NCBI GenBank assembly: GCA_963761115.1
Contig: CAVXFS010000006.1
Span: 1-64,000, forward strand
From: CAVXFS01 sp963761115
Lineage (GTDB): Bacteria; Pseudomonadota; Gammaproteobacteria; Burkholderiales; Gallionellaceae
Reading direction: 5' to 3'
DNA: 64,000 nucleotides
Shown here: positions 45,233-54,092 of the stretch, one piece after another
Layout of the letters: each line of letters begins with the position of its first letter
How positions within the stretch are numbered: the first letter of the stretch is position 1
Notes under the pieces: model-generated
The model's database searches: none
Seen by the model: only the letters and a program-made list of their open reading frames with translations
Told to the model about the DNA's origin: nothing
Program-made: the position numbers and the translations under genes

Positions 45233-47020
45233 ATGGTAAATCTCGATACGTCTGAACACAGGTTGACACTGTCTGAAGTGTTGCGCCTGCTTGCATCGGA
45301 CGGAGTGATAGGCCAGGTTCAAATTGATGAACTGCTGACTGAACATCCACTGCAACGACGTGACCTGCATCCACTGGTAATCATTGCTGAACAAAATTTC
45401 AAATCACAGCACCCCCCACACAGATCATTGAATCTGGAAACACTGACCGAATGGCTGGCAAAGCGCACCGGATTGGGTTATCTCCATATCGACCCCCTGA
45501 AAATCGATTTCTCGGCTGTCACTGAAATCATGTCTGGTGACTACGCGACGCGCTTCGATATCCTGCCGATACAGGTTACGTCCGATGAAGTAGTCGTTGC
45601 AACTGCCGAACCTTTCCTGCGAGAGTGGGAACAGATCCTCAAACATTTGCTGCGCAAGAAAATCCGCCGCGTTATCGCCACCCCGCTCGACATCAACCGC
45701 TATCAGGTTGAATTCTACAGCCTGGCTCGATCGGTCAAGACCGCAGCGCAAATCAAGCTGCAGGACAAATCCGGGTTGTCATCATTTGAACAACTGGTGG
45801 AGATGGGAAAAGCCAATCGCCAGTTCGACGCCAATGATCAGCACATCATCCGGATCGTTGACTGGTTATGGCAGTATGCATTTGAACAGCGCGCTTCCGA
45901 CATTCACATCGAACCCCGGCGTGACCTGGGGATCATTCGCTTCCGTATCGACGGCATCCTGCATCAGGCCTATCAAATTCCGATGTCGGTGATGACCGCG
46001 ATGACCAGCCGCATCAAATTGCTTGGCCGCATGGATGTAGTCGAAAAGCGGCGTCCCCAGGATGGGCGCATCAAAACCCGCTCTGCCGATGGGCAGGAAA
46101 TCGAACTGCGACTGTCCACATTGCCGACCGTATTTGGTGAAAAACTGGTGATGCGGGTATTCGATCCGGATGTGCTGGTGCGGGATTTTTCCGACCTTGG
46201 ATTCTCCCAGGAGGACCAAATCCGCTGGAAACAGATGACGGGGCAACCCAATGGCATAATCCTGGTCACCGGGCCTACTGGCTCGGGCAAGACCACCACC
46301 CTGTATTCAACGCTCAAACAACTTGCCACATCAGAAGTCAACGTCTGCACCATTGAAGACCCGATCGAAATGGTCGAGCCGGCTTTCAACCAGATGCAGG
46401 TTCAGAGCAATCTTGATATAGACTTCTCCAACGGATTACGCACATTGATGCGCCAGGATCCGGACATTATCATGGTCGGCGAAATTCGAGACCTGGAAAC
46501 AGCCGAGATGGCGATCCAGGCAGCCTTGACCGGCCACCTTGTTCTATCCACCTTGCATACCAATGATGCGCCATCGGCCATCACGCGCCTGCTCAATCTT
46601 GGCGTTGCGCCCTATCTGATCAACTCAACCCTGCTCGGTGTCTTGGCGCAACGACTGGTCAGGACGCTGTGTCCACATTGCAAACAGGCGCAGGAAATGG
46701 ATGCCAGTGCGAGTGAATCGTGGGATAGCCTGACGACCACCTGGCACATCCCAAAACCAACACATATCCATCACCAGAACGGCTGCCTGGAGTGCCGGAT
46801 GACGGGTTATCTAGGGCGCATCGGAATTTACGAGTCGCTGCTGCTGACTCCGGCATTACGCAACTGTGTCACTGCCGGCGCTGACCTGGCAGAGATGCAC
46901 GAAATATCCTGCAAGGAAGGCATGAAGCCCTTACGCATTTCCGGAGCAATGAAAGTCGCTGCGGGTATGACGACCCTGGAAGAGATTTTCAAGGTGGCAC
47001 CTATGGGAAACGGGAAATGA
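45233..47020 (+). CDS. GspE/PilB-type secretion or pilus assembly ATPase
   Basis: 595 residues. An N-terminal GspE-N domain precedes the ATPase with Walker A GPTGSGKTT (347-355), the Asp box ASDIHIEP, and Walker B-like RQDPDIIMVGE plus HLVLSTLHTNDA. A zinc tetracysteine (CPHC...CLEC) is in the C-terminal third. It powers type II secretion or a type IV-like pilus, but no other pil/gsp gene is next to it, so the system cannot be decided. AGGGATAGGA precedes the ATG. Confidence 0.9.
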   Translation: MVNLDTSEHRLTLSEVLRLLASDGVIGQVQIDELLTEHPLQRRDLHPLVIIAEQNFKSQHPPHRSLNLETLTEWLAKRTGLGYLHIDPLKIDFSAVTEIMSGDYATRFDILPIQVTSDEVVVATAEPFLREWEQILKHLLRKKIRRVIATPLDINRYQVEFYSLARSVKTAAQIKLQDKSGLSSFEQLVEMGKANRQFDANDQHIIRIVDWLWQYAFEQRASDIHIEPRRDLGIIRFRIDGILHQAYQIPMSVMTAMTSRIKLLGRMDVVEKRRPQDGRIKTRSADGQEIELRLSTLPTVFGEKLVMRVFDPDVLVRDFSDLGFSQEDQIRWKQMTGQPNGIILVTGPTGSGKTTTLYSTLKQLATSEVNVCTIEDPIEMVEPAFNQMQVQSNLDIDFSNGLRTLMRQDPDIIMVGEIRDLETAEMAIQAALTGHLVLSTLHTNDAPSAITRLLNLGVAPYLINSTLLGVLAQRLVRTLCPHCKQAQEMDASASESWDSLTTTWHIPKPTHIHHQNGCLECRMTGYLGRIGIYESLLLTPALRNCVTAGADLAEMHEISCKEGMKPLRISGAMKVAAGMTTLEEIFKVAPMGNGK

Positions 47021-47136
47021 CCTGATCCACCCGTTGATCTTCTGGCGAGGGATCGTCGATGTGCGCAAGCTCCTGCCGTCCAGTCAACTCGATCCACCAT
47101 ACCGGAGCGCTTCAGGCCTGAAGCGCCAAAGGGGCT

Positions 47137-47454
47137 TCAATCGTCCGAGTCAGGCTCCTGTGAGTCACCTTCTTTCTCAGCCGCGCAAAGTCGGCGGCAA
47201 GCCTGTCTTGGCGAACCTTCCTCCACGCATTTTTTCATGCATTGGGAATTGGCTTGTGGAACCTTGGGCGCTTGCATGCCAAGGTTGCCTAAATGAGATT
47301 GAGTCGTATTGTCCTGGTAGGAACACCGGGACACACAGAATTCTTTCGGGTTTTTAAGCGTAATACAATCACTGAGACACATCGAGTCAATAGCGGCTTC
47401 AGCATTCCCGACCAAGACCAGAGTTAACATAATGGCTGAAAATATTCTTATCAT
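47137..47454 (-). CDS. Small exported protein with four CX3C motifs
   Basis: 105 residues starting MIRIFSAIMLTLVLVGNAEA, a clear signal peptide. The mature part has paired CxxxC motifs: CLSDC and CVSRC, then CMKKC and CRRLC, arranged as two helix-loop-helix pairs like the CHCH/twin-CX3C fold, and an acidic tail (DSQEPDSDD). Such folds are stabilised by two disulfides each, which suits the periplasm. I do not recognise a family. It is convergent with the GspE-like gene. Confidence 0.65.
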   Translation of the reverse strand: MIRIFSAIMLTLVLVGNAEAAIDSMCLSDCITLKNPKEFCVSRCSYQDNTTQSHLGNLGMQAPKVPQANSQCMKKCVEEGSPRQACRRLCAAEKEGDSQEPDSDD

Positions 47455-48063
47455 GAATAACCCAGATATTAGCCAATCGATTGCATCCCATCCGTAAAAT
47501 ATTTTTATTACTGGCGCAAATCGAGGCCTGTATTTTATTGATAGGATAAGGTTCGAGTGCCAGCCGCATGACTTATCGCACAAGGAATTGCGCGTGAAGT
47601 TATCTTCGCGGTTATTGCTCAACCATCAGTAAGCATATTTGATGCCATATACCTCAAGGCCCAATTACTTGAGCCTAGTGCATGGAGACTGCTTCAAACG
47701 CAGGAAAAATGCTGAATTTTAGCCAAAAATGGGAATGGGATTGTCATAGTAGAGAAAACTATCATCCTCCGGTTAAGCTGAATGGAATCAAGTAGTGATG
47801 TGTTTCCCTCCCCAATACCGGCGATGCAGAAATATCCCATGCCCGAGTCACCCTTCGGCTGCATTCTGCCTGGGAATCGCTGGCCATAAACGCATACGGC
47901 AATTCCAATGTACCGCGCGATGACTTGTTTCAACCTTGCGTCGGTTCTGCTTCGCGGCCTTGTTTATCAAGGAAATTGCCCGGAAACAGCGTAATTGCGA
48001 CTTGAACGGATTTTCATCTCATGGGAAAATGGTCGTTGTTATCAACTTTCCACGATTGAATCA
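47455..48063. other. Gene-poor region before the SUMF pair
   Basis: I see no supported gene. A 79-residue minus-strand open frame (47694-47933) has no family look and no clear ribosome binding site. The leader of the heme-SUMF gene is at the right end. Confidence 0.4.
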
Positions 48064-49113
48064 ATGCACTCCAAATTCTTCGCCCGGCTCCTGGTATTTT
48101 CAGCAATCGCATTAAGCGGCACCATTCAGGCCGGGGACTTGACTGGCACCATCCCCTATCAGCATGCGATCCAGGCAACCGAGACCTGTGCCTCCTGCCA
48201 TTCGAAACTCCGCACAGATCGCGCTGCCGAAATCATCATCGCCAACGATTGCGAAGAATGTCATACCTCCGGCGAAAGCAGCCCGATAGTCCGTGTATCG
48301 GAGAAACACTTTAACGACCCCTATGCCGACAAACTCCAGGTTACTGCTCCGGCAGACATGACTGCCGGTATGAGCGGGCCGATGTACTATGATAAAACCC
48401 GTATCGGGGCGGATCCGAATCCGATGGTGCTGATCCCCGCCGGCAAGTTCATACGTGGCTCGAACAATCGCCTGCCGGATGAAGGCCCCCAATACACGGC
48501 AGAAACCAAGGCATACTGGATCGACAAATACGAAGTTACCAACCTGCAATACAAGCAGTTCATTGACGCCACCCACCGTAAATCGCCCAGCCATTTTCGC
48601 AATCGCACCTATCCTGAGGGCAAGGTGGACCACCCGGTCACTTTCGTCAGCTGGTTCGATGCGCATGATTATTGCCAATGGGCCGGCAAACGGCTACCAA
48701 CTGATATCGAATGGGAAAAAGCTGCCCGTGGCGACAAGGATGACCGCGATTATCCCTGGGGGGACGATTTCGACGTGAACAAGGTCAATAACCCGGTGCG
48801 CTGGGAGTCGCTCAAGGTGAAAGGCGACACAACGCCGGCAGGATCATTCGAGGGCGGGAAAAGCCCGTTTGGTCTGTATGACATGGCCGGAAACGTATGG
48901 GAATGGACGGACTCCTGGTACACGCAATATCCCGGCAACAAGTGGCCAAGTGAAAATTATGGCGAGCAGTACAAGGTCCTTAAAGGGGGCTCCTGGTGGG
49001 ATTGCTCTTTCTACCAATGCGGGGTTTCAGCGCCGGTATTTAACCGCAGTTATTTCAAACAGAATGTGAAGAATTCCAGTTTCGGATTCAGGTGCGCCAA
49101 AGATGCGAGTTAA
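48064..49113 (+). CDS. Diheme cytochrome-c / formylglycine-generating-enzyme-like fusion
   Basis: 349 residues. A signal peptide (MHSKFFARLLVFSAIALSG...) is followed by two CxxCH heme-attachment motifs (C42-H46 CASCH and C63-H67 CEECH), then an FGE-sulfatase (SUMF1/PvdO) domain from about 115 with MVLIPAGKFIRGSNN, LPTDIEWEKAARG, YPWGDDF, and GLYDMAGNVWEW. The C-terminus has KGGSWWDCSFYQC, with C314 and C319 spaced as the copper-binding catalytic pair of aerobic FGE enzymes, though shifted by one residue relative to the GGS. It is therefore a candidate heme-linked oxidase of the periplasm. The gene overlaps the next SUMF gene. Role unknown. Confidence 0.75.
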   Translation: MHSKFFARLLVFSAIALSGTIQAGDLTGTIPYQHAIQATETCASCHSKLRTDRAAEIIIANDCEECHTSGESSPIVRVSEKHFNDPYADKLQVTAPADMTAGMSGPMYYDKTRIGADPNPMVLIPAGKFIRGSNNRLPDEGPQYTAETKAYWIDKYEVTNLQYKQFIDATHRKSPSHFRNRTYPEGKVDHPVTFVSWFDAHDYCQWAGKRLPTDIEWEKAARGDKDDRDYPWGDDFDVNKVNNPVRWESLKVKGDTTPAGSFEGGKSPFGLYDMAGNVWEWTDSWYTQYPGNKWPSENYGEQYKVLKGGSWWDCSFYQCGVSAPVFNRSYFKQNVKNSSFGFRCAKDAS

Positions 49114-50083
49114 TCTAGTGTTGAAAAGTATGTTTTGCCTGTCGCTGCTGTGCGGCGCGATGACCTCCGCTTCCGCCCAGGGCGTCGATGACCAATTCAA
49201 TACCGGCATGGTCCTGGTCCCGGCAGGCGAATTCACCATGGGCAGCAACCATGAGGATAACGTCAGCATGTGGAAGGAAGCCAACGCGCTCAATCCTTAC
49301 GGATTCAATGAACGACTGTATGTCAATGAACGACCGGCGCACAAGGTAAACCTGCCCGCCTTCCTGATCGACAAATATGAAGTCACCAATGCCCAGTACC
49401 GTGACTTTGCGATCGACACCCAGCATCGCGTGCCTGCCGTCTGGGTGCGTAATGGATATAACTTCAGCAATGGATTTCTTGCCGCCATGTCAATCGAGGA
49501 ATTGCGCAGGATGGCGACCGACCGTTTCAGGCTCGACATGGACGTCCCCAAAATGAGCCGGGAAGACCTGCTGGCGGAACTGGCTAAAATCCAGGCGGTA
49601 CGCGACAAGTATCCGGTCACGTATGTCAGCTGGGATGACGCGAATGATTACTGTAGCTGGGCCGGCAAGCGCTTGCCTACCGAAGCGGAGTGGGAAAAAG
49701 CTGCGCGCGGTACCAATGGTAACGAATATCCATGGGGCAACAACTGGGACCCCAAGAAGGTCAACACCATGTCCGATGATCCCGATACGCCTTATTCTGC
49801 CGTGGGATCCTATCCCGCAGACAAATCCGTCTATGGCGTTTATGACATGGCGGCCAACGTTGCCGAATGGGTCAATGACTGGTACGACGCCTATCCGGGT
49901 GCGCCGGAAGACAAAGCAATCAAAAACTATGGCAAGGTACAGCGCGTCGTTCGCGGAGGCGAGGCCAGTTCAGGGCATTATGATTCGATCAGCGTGATAT
50001 TCCGTTCTGCCCGCCGCAATCACCTGGCGCCGAACATGATGCTGATCGATCTGGGATTCCGCTGCGCGAAGAGCGTGGAATAG
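49103..50083 (+). CDS. SUMF1/PvdO-type FGE-sulfatase domain protein
   Basis: 326 residues with a signal peptide (ending near ASAQG) and a full FGE-like domain: MVLVPAGEFTMGSNHEDNV, YEVTNAQYRDFAI, LPTEAEWEKAARG, YPWGNNW, VYDMAANVAEWVNDWY and GFRCAKS. It lacks the Cys pair found in the preceding paralogue (here VVRGGEASSGHYDS), so it is not a cysteine-copper enzyme. An insertion (about 115-165) holds a helical stretch. It overlaps the stop of the upstream gene and the two probably act together. Confidence 0.82.
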   Translation: MRVNLVLKSMFCLSLLCGAMTSASAQGVDDQFNTGMVLVPAGEFTMGSNHEDNVSMWKEANALNPYGFNERLYVNERPAHKVNLPAFLIDKYEVTNAQYRDFAIDTQHRVPAVWVRNGYNFSNGFLAAMSIEELRRMATDRFRLDMDVPKMSREDLLAELAKIQAVRDKYPVTYVSWDDANDYCSWAGKRLPTEAEWEKAARGTNGNEYPWGNNWDPKKVNTMSDDPDTPYSAVGSYPADKSVYGVYDMAANVAEWVNDWYDAYPGAPEDKAIKNYGKVQRVVRGGEASSGHYDSISVIFRSARRNHLAPNMMLIDLGFRCAKSVE

Positions 50084-50190
50084 ACCTGGCAGCGCTTGGC
50101 TGGTCTTGATTTTACATGATCGAAAAAGCAAGTAACCCACGTCTAAACCGGTGGTTTATTCTGTGCGTTGTACAAAAGTGACGAATAAAA

Positions 50191-50363
50191 AGTGGGCCAC
50201 TCAGGGTGGCTGATTCGCTCCTTCCCCCTTGCAGCGGGGGAGAGCGAAGCGAGGGGGCAACTGGGATGGGGGTAGGACGGTGGAACTGCCATAGACGGTA
50301 AGAATGCCAACGCTCTACCCCCACCCTCCCCCTGCAAGGGGGAGGGGACCAAGCTCCCTCCTT
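50191..50363. repeat. GC-rich hairpin repeat, copy 1
   Basis: Shares with the other copies the units CCTTCCCCCTTGCAG, GCGAAGCGAGGGGGCAACTG and GGGATGGGGGTAG, with a reverse arm CTCTACCCCCACCCTCCCCC. Outer arms GTGGGCCAC and AGGGTGGCTG match those of copy 2 at 53.8 kb in reverse. No coding is visible in 50084-50420 apart from this repeat. Confidence 0.8.
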
Positions 50364-50420
50364 TTCGCTATACGCTATAATCCCTCGTCCTGTTTACATT
50401 CAATTGATGAGGGTAATAAC

Positions 50421-50837
50421 TTGGCATCGAATAAAGCACGCGCCCACTTCACACTCAGCGGTTATCATTTCAATCCTGACGACATCACGCATCTGCTTGG
50501 TATCGAACCTACCTCGGTCGATGCATCCGGCGCGCACAGTGCCCTGGATAAACCCGTGATCAGTTCATGGGAGTTATCAACGGAAACGATGACGGACGAT
50601 ATCGACGTTTATAAAATGACGGACATCATCATTAAAAAAATAGAACCGGCCAAGGAAAAGATCCTGCAAGTTATTAAAAGCCACAACTTGTCGCCCAGGA
50701 TCGGCGTAGTACTGGTGCTGTCTGTTGCTAAAGGTGAAACCTGTCCGGATGTGGGTTTCGGCGCCAGAACGATTCGTTTTCTGGCTGATATTGGCGCTTT
50801 TATCAATGTGGATTACCAGCTTTCCGAACGTATTTAA
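50421..50837 (+). CDS. DUF4279 domain protein
   Basis: 138 residues. The N-terminal pattern ARAHFTLSGYHFNPDDITHLLGIEPT and the strong VISSWELST motif are the hallmark of DUF4279, a small family often near immunity or stress genes. The chosen start is TTG at 50421, with GAGGG 8 bases upstream; no ATG is better placed. A hairpin terminator follows. Function unknown. Confidence 0.72.
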   Translation: MASNKARAHFTLSGYHFNPDDITHLLGIEPTSVDASGAHSALDKPVISSWELSTETMTDDIDVYKMTDIIIKKIEPAKEKILQVIKSHNLSPRIGVVLVLSVAKGETCPDVGFGARTIRFLADIGAFINVDYQLSERI

Positions 50838-50864
50838 GCTTTAAATATCACTTTATCTTAAAAA

Positions 50865-50893
50865 GAAAAGCACGCTTTTATAGCGTGCTTTTC
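50865..50893 (+). terminator. Intrinsic terminator-like hairpin after DUF4279
   Basis: The stem GAAAAGCACGCT (50865-50876) with AGCGTGCTTTTC (50882-50893), 12 perfect base pairs around a TTTAT loop. A/T runs on each side make it potentially bidirectional. Confidence 0.75.
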
Positions 50894-50989
50894 ATCAACC
50901 ATATCCAGGCTTGAGTTGTTTAGCCTTATCCGCGCGGCCTTCGACCCTCTATCAAGGTGCCGCGCAGCTGATCACCCTGAATATTCCTG

Positions 50990-51160
50990 TCAGGGCTTCT
51001 TGGGGGTGGTGTATGGAACCTCTTTCTGGTGCGGTTCCCAGATAGTTTCATAACCAACAAAAAACTGTCCCGGTACAATCTCTTTCTGACGAGTTGTCAC
51101 GTGGAATGCGTGGCCATCCGGAACCTTGGGACGGATAAATTGTTTCTTCTCATCACTCAT
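50990..51160 (-). CDS. Small conserved-looking soluble protein
   Basis: 56 residues (MSDEKKQFIRPKVPDGHAFH ... VPYTTPKKP). The start at 51160 has a good AAGGAGATAAGATC leader, which supports translation. No domain is recognised. The protein is charged, rich in Pro, Lys and His, without membrane span. It may be cotranscribed with the HIT gene upstream (51245). Confidence 0.6.
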   Translation of the reverse strand: MSDEKKQFIRPKVPDGHAFHVTTRQKEIVPGQFFVGYETIWEPHQKEVPYTTPKKP

Positions 51161-51244
51161 GATCTTATCTCCTTGCTGGTTGAAAACGGGAGGAATTTCA
51201 ACAGGGTTGCCAGCCCCTCCCACTAACTGACTGAATTATACTCT

Positions 51245-51657
51245 CTAGCGCGTGTAATGCCCTTTCTTTGGGATCACATGGCGCACGCCCCCCTGGGGAT
51301 TCTCGACATCACCCAGGTAGCGCGGAATGAGGTGGATATGGACATGGAATATACTCTGCCCGGCCGCCTTTCCTACGTTAACGCCGACATTGTACCCATC
51401 AGGCTTGAATTCCTCGTCCAGCCGTATGCGCTCCTCGGTGATCAGCCCCATGCAGGCGTTGACCTCTTCGGGCGTCAGGTCGAAAAAGCTGGCGACATGG
51501 CGGCGCGGTACGATCAGGGTATGGCCCGGGCTGACCGCGTAGGTATCACGCGCACTGTAAGCAAGTTCATGCTGCAGCGATACGCCGCGCGGATCTTTGC
51601 AGAACAGGCATGGATCGTTCGGATCCCGCTTTTTTCAGTTTTTTCTACAGCCGACAA
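51245..51657 (-). CDS. HIT family nucleotide-binding protein, start region shifted
   Basis: The frame 51630-51245 gives a complete HIT protein: PCLFCKD, GHTLIVPRRHVASFFDLTPE, and the catalytic HVHIHLIP with the His triad. An upstream stop prevents a start in this frame; the neighbouring frame offers TTG at 51657 after AAGGAG (LSAVEKTEKSG), so one base is probably missing near 51623. HIT enzymes hydrolyse nucleotide phosphoramidates. If the sequence is right, only the 68-residue part from 51451 would be made. Confidence 0.75.
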
Positions 51658-51672
51658 TCTTCGATCTCCTTG

Positions 51673-52707
51673 TCAGCGGCTTGCGCTAGTGGCAAGCATC
51701 AGCGATCTTGCCTTGTCCATTTGCTCCTCGCAATGCCTTAAGCAGAGTGGCTGAAGGGCATGCGAAAAACATTCGATAATCACTTCAAACTCATCGGCCA
51801 CTTCTTCTGCAAGCCCGGTATCGTTTGTTGATTCTGCCAGTACATTCTGTGCTGTCGTCTTGTTTACCCTGCACAGCACCGCCAGATGAATGGGAAGTTG
51901 CTGCTCCATACTGACCGTTATCGCCTTCTCATAAGATCTTATGGCTTCCGCCAGGCGTTCAGGGTTTTCTTCAGTCTCTCCGAGATGATGCAATGCAGCA
52001 GCACGGTTATTATGTGTAGCGGTCAACTCCAATGCATAATTATCAGCATCGAGTACGGCAAGCGCATTTTTATAGGCAACAACGGACTTTTGAAATTGAC
52101 GGTTGCCTTTAAGCAGTTTCCCGTACGTATGGAAAGTGTCTCCAAGCTGATGCATGGTAAACATCCAGTCTTCCGGATACGCATCTCGCGTCCAAACCAG
52201 CAAGGCATTGGTATAAGCATCTACAGCGATCTTTAACGGCCTTGTAGAATCAAGTAGCCGACCAAGCGCCTGGTTAGCCGTGCCCAGGTTATATTGCGTA
52301 GCGGCCCATTCCAATGGTGAGTCTTCCTGCCTGAACTCCCCTAATGCATGGCTGAAACACTGGATGGCCTGTTCGAACAATTCAGCATCTCTCCGCTGCT
52401 GTCCCAGTGCCGCCAGGATGTTTCCAAGATAATTCTGGGTCTCAGCCCAGTCCAATGGCTCCTGCTCGTGATATTGGTCTGTCAGCGATCCCTCAAGTGC
52501 CTCACGCACAGGCTCAAGAATATTGGAATTGAAACGATGCTGTTCAAAATTCCCCCGCGTGAAAAGAAAATTATCAGCGACGGTAACCTTGGTATCCAGC
52601 GCAGCCGCCTCAACCCACTCATCGCCAAGCCTGCCTAAAGAATTTGCCAAAGCGCGTTCCAGGGCCTTGTTGCGGGGGTAAAACAGGTAAGTATTAGAGA
52701 ACTTCAT
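51673..52707 (-). CDS. Tetratricopeptide-repeat protein
   Basis: 344 residues. Helical repeats are seen from about 90 to 290 (for example DWAETQNYLGNILAALGQQ, LEWAATQYNLGTANQALG, DWMFTMHQLGDTFHTYGKL, LTATHNNRAAALHHLGE), consistent with five or more TPR units. No signal peptide. It overlaps the start of the FKBP-like gene region (52704) by ATGA-type junction, so the two are coupled. It likely mediates protein-protein contacts; partner unknown. Confidence 0.78.
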   Translation of the reverse strand: MKFSNTYLFYPRNKALERALANSLGRLGDEWVEAAALDTKVTVADNFLFTRGNFEQHRFNSNILEPVREALEGSLTDQYHEQEPLDWAETQNYLGNILAALGQQRRDAELFEQAIQCFSHALGEFRQEDSPLEWAATQYNLGTANQALGRLLDSTRPLKIAVDAYTNALLVWTRDAYPEDWMFTMHQLGDTFHTYGKLLKGNRQFQKSVVAYKNALAVLDADNYALELTATHNNRAAALHHLGETEENPERLAEAIRSYEKAITVSMEQQLPIHLAVLCRVNKTTAQNVLAESTNDTGLAEEVADEFEVIIECFSHALQPLCLRHCEEQMDKARSLMLATSASR

Positions 52708-53213
52708 TGTGCCTGACCGAGAATCTCATTGATGTCAGGGTCGGCGCCGACCGCTCCGCCAAGCTCGATCTCTTCCTCGGTCGCTTCGCGTATAGACAGG
52801 ACTTCCAGCATGAAAGTGACTTCCCTGCCGCAAAGGGGGTTATTGCCGTCGACAGTCAATGTCTTGTCATCGAATCGGGTAACGATAAAGTTTCTCGGCT
52901 CACCCTTTTCATTTTCCATGGTGATGGTCATACCGATCTCCCGATATTCTTCCGGGACATTTTCTATACGATCGGTATAAACCAGTGATTCATCTCGCTC
53001 ACCATATAACTTTGTAGTGTCTATCGGGACTTCGATGATATCGCCGACTTTTTTACCATACAGTTCCTTTGTCACTTCTTCAGACATCACATCATTCACA
53101 CCATGAACATAAGCCAGCGGATAATCAACAGTAACAAGTATGTCACCGGTTTTGTCATCGATGACTTTATAATTCAGCTCAACGAATTTTTCGTCTTCAA
53201 TTGTATCTGACAT
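52704..53213 (-). CDS. SlyD-like FKBP peptidyl-prolyl isomerase
   Basis: 169 residues. The FKBP core with an IF (insert-in-flap) domain is recognisable: VELNYKVIDDKTGDILVTVD, LAYVHGVNDVM, LYGKKVGDIIEVPI and the late VDGNNPLCGREVTFMLEVLSIREAT, typical of SlyD. The metal-binding His-rich tail of SlyD is missing; it ends GADPDINEILGQAQ. It is the second gene of a three-gene minus-strand operon. Confidence 0.88.
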   Translation of the reverse strand: MSDTIEDEKFVELNYKVIDDKTGDILVTVDYPLAYVHGVNDVMSEEVTKELYGKKVGDIIEVPIDTTKLYGERDESLVYTDRIENVPEEYREIGMTITMENEKGEPRNFIVTRFDDKTLTVDGNNPLCGREVTFMLEVLSIREATEEEIELGGAVGADPDINEILGQAQ

Positions 53214-53245
53214 GTCTGGAAAGGCCTGTTAACGATAAAGTTGTC

Positions 53246-53596
53246 TTAGAACAGCGTAGCGCCGAAGATCTTCACCTTGTCCCTTTCATAACCCAGCACC
53301 AGTCTGCCCAGCCATTCACTTTTATTTTTTTTGTTTATCACTTTGTACAAGACAGTGACATATTCTCCGCGGCGTATCATGCCAAGATACGAATAATCAT
53401 CTGACAGGTTTTTCGCAAGGTCGCTTCTCGCAAACTGCTTGCCCATTTCAACCTCATTGGCACCCGCAATAAAGGAACCCGAAAAATTACGCGTGAATGC
53501 ACCGTAGTTTCCTTCATTAGAGTACTTGATAAGATCAGCCCACATCGGGTTGGCCAACTCCAGGATCTCTTCATCTGTTTTTTCAAGAATGTTCAT
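53246..53596 (-). CDS. Small protein of unknown function (possible NTF2-like fold)
   Basis: 116 residues from MNILEKTDEEILELANPMW. The pattern of a helix (DLIKYSNEGNYGAFTRNFS) followed by strands such as YVTVLYKVINKKNKSEWLGRLVLGY resembles NTF2/SnoaL-like folds; this is inference only. It is first in the operon with the FKBP-like and TPR proteins, 32 bases before the FKBP start. The MQVRYF start (53614) is a weaker alternative. Confidence 0.6.
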   Translation of the reverse strand: MNILEKTDEEILELANPMWADLIKYSNEGNYGAFTRNFSGSFIAGANEVEMGKQFARSDLAKNLSDDYSYLGMIRRGEYVTVLYKVINKKNKSEWLGRLVLGYERDKVKIFGATLF

Positions 53597-53720
53597 AAAA
53601 TATCTCACCTGCACAGTGTTTCATATTTAAATTGGGTAACCCACCGGCTATGCCGGGGACTCAAAAAATTTGACTTATGCGGTGGTCAGTTAACAAGCCC
53701 AATTTTACTTTGGAAATGTT

Positions 53721-53878
53721 GCTCCCTCCCCCTGGTAGGGGGAGGGTTGGGGAGGGGGTTGAGATTTAACTTCACCACTTCGTTTAAAACTCCTACCCCC
53801 ATCCCAGGGCCCCCTCGCTCCGCTCTCCCCCTCTTATAGGGGGAAGGAGCGAAAACCAGCCACTATGGGTGGCCCACG
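53721..53878. repeat. GC-rich hairpin repeat, copy 2
   Basis: Contains GCTCCCTCCCCC, GGGGAGGGGGTTG, and on the far side CCTACCCCCATCCCAGGG and CCCCCTCGCTCCGCTCTCC. Outer part ACCAGCCACTATGGGTGGCC matches the outer arm of copy 1 in reverse. The gap 53597-54092 holds no gene besides. Confidence 0.8.
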
Positions 53879-54092
53879 GTTTTATCGGCCCCTTTGTGGG
53901 GTTCACCTAATAAGCCACCGACTTTGCCGGGGGTCATTTAACTTTATCTATACCGAGGCAAACCACTCCCTGGATAGATAAGAAAGGACCAACACCATAC
54001 ATGTCAGTCCTTATTTCACAAATATATTTCCCGGCTTGTATAAATCAAGCCTAATGTGTTATGCATGGGTAGTGGCCAGGGCCTGCAAGTTC

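Noticed and set aside
47694..47933. 79-residue minus-strand open frame as a gene
   Set aside because: No family resemblance, no clear ribosome binding site, odd composition; treated as non-coding.
48064..49113. Ergothioneine-type (EgtB) sulfoxide synthase call for the heme-SUMF protein
   Set aside because: The DinB-like N-terminal iron-binding domain of EgtB is absent; it has heme motifs and a signal peptide instead.
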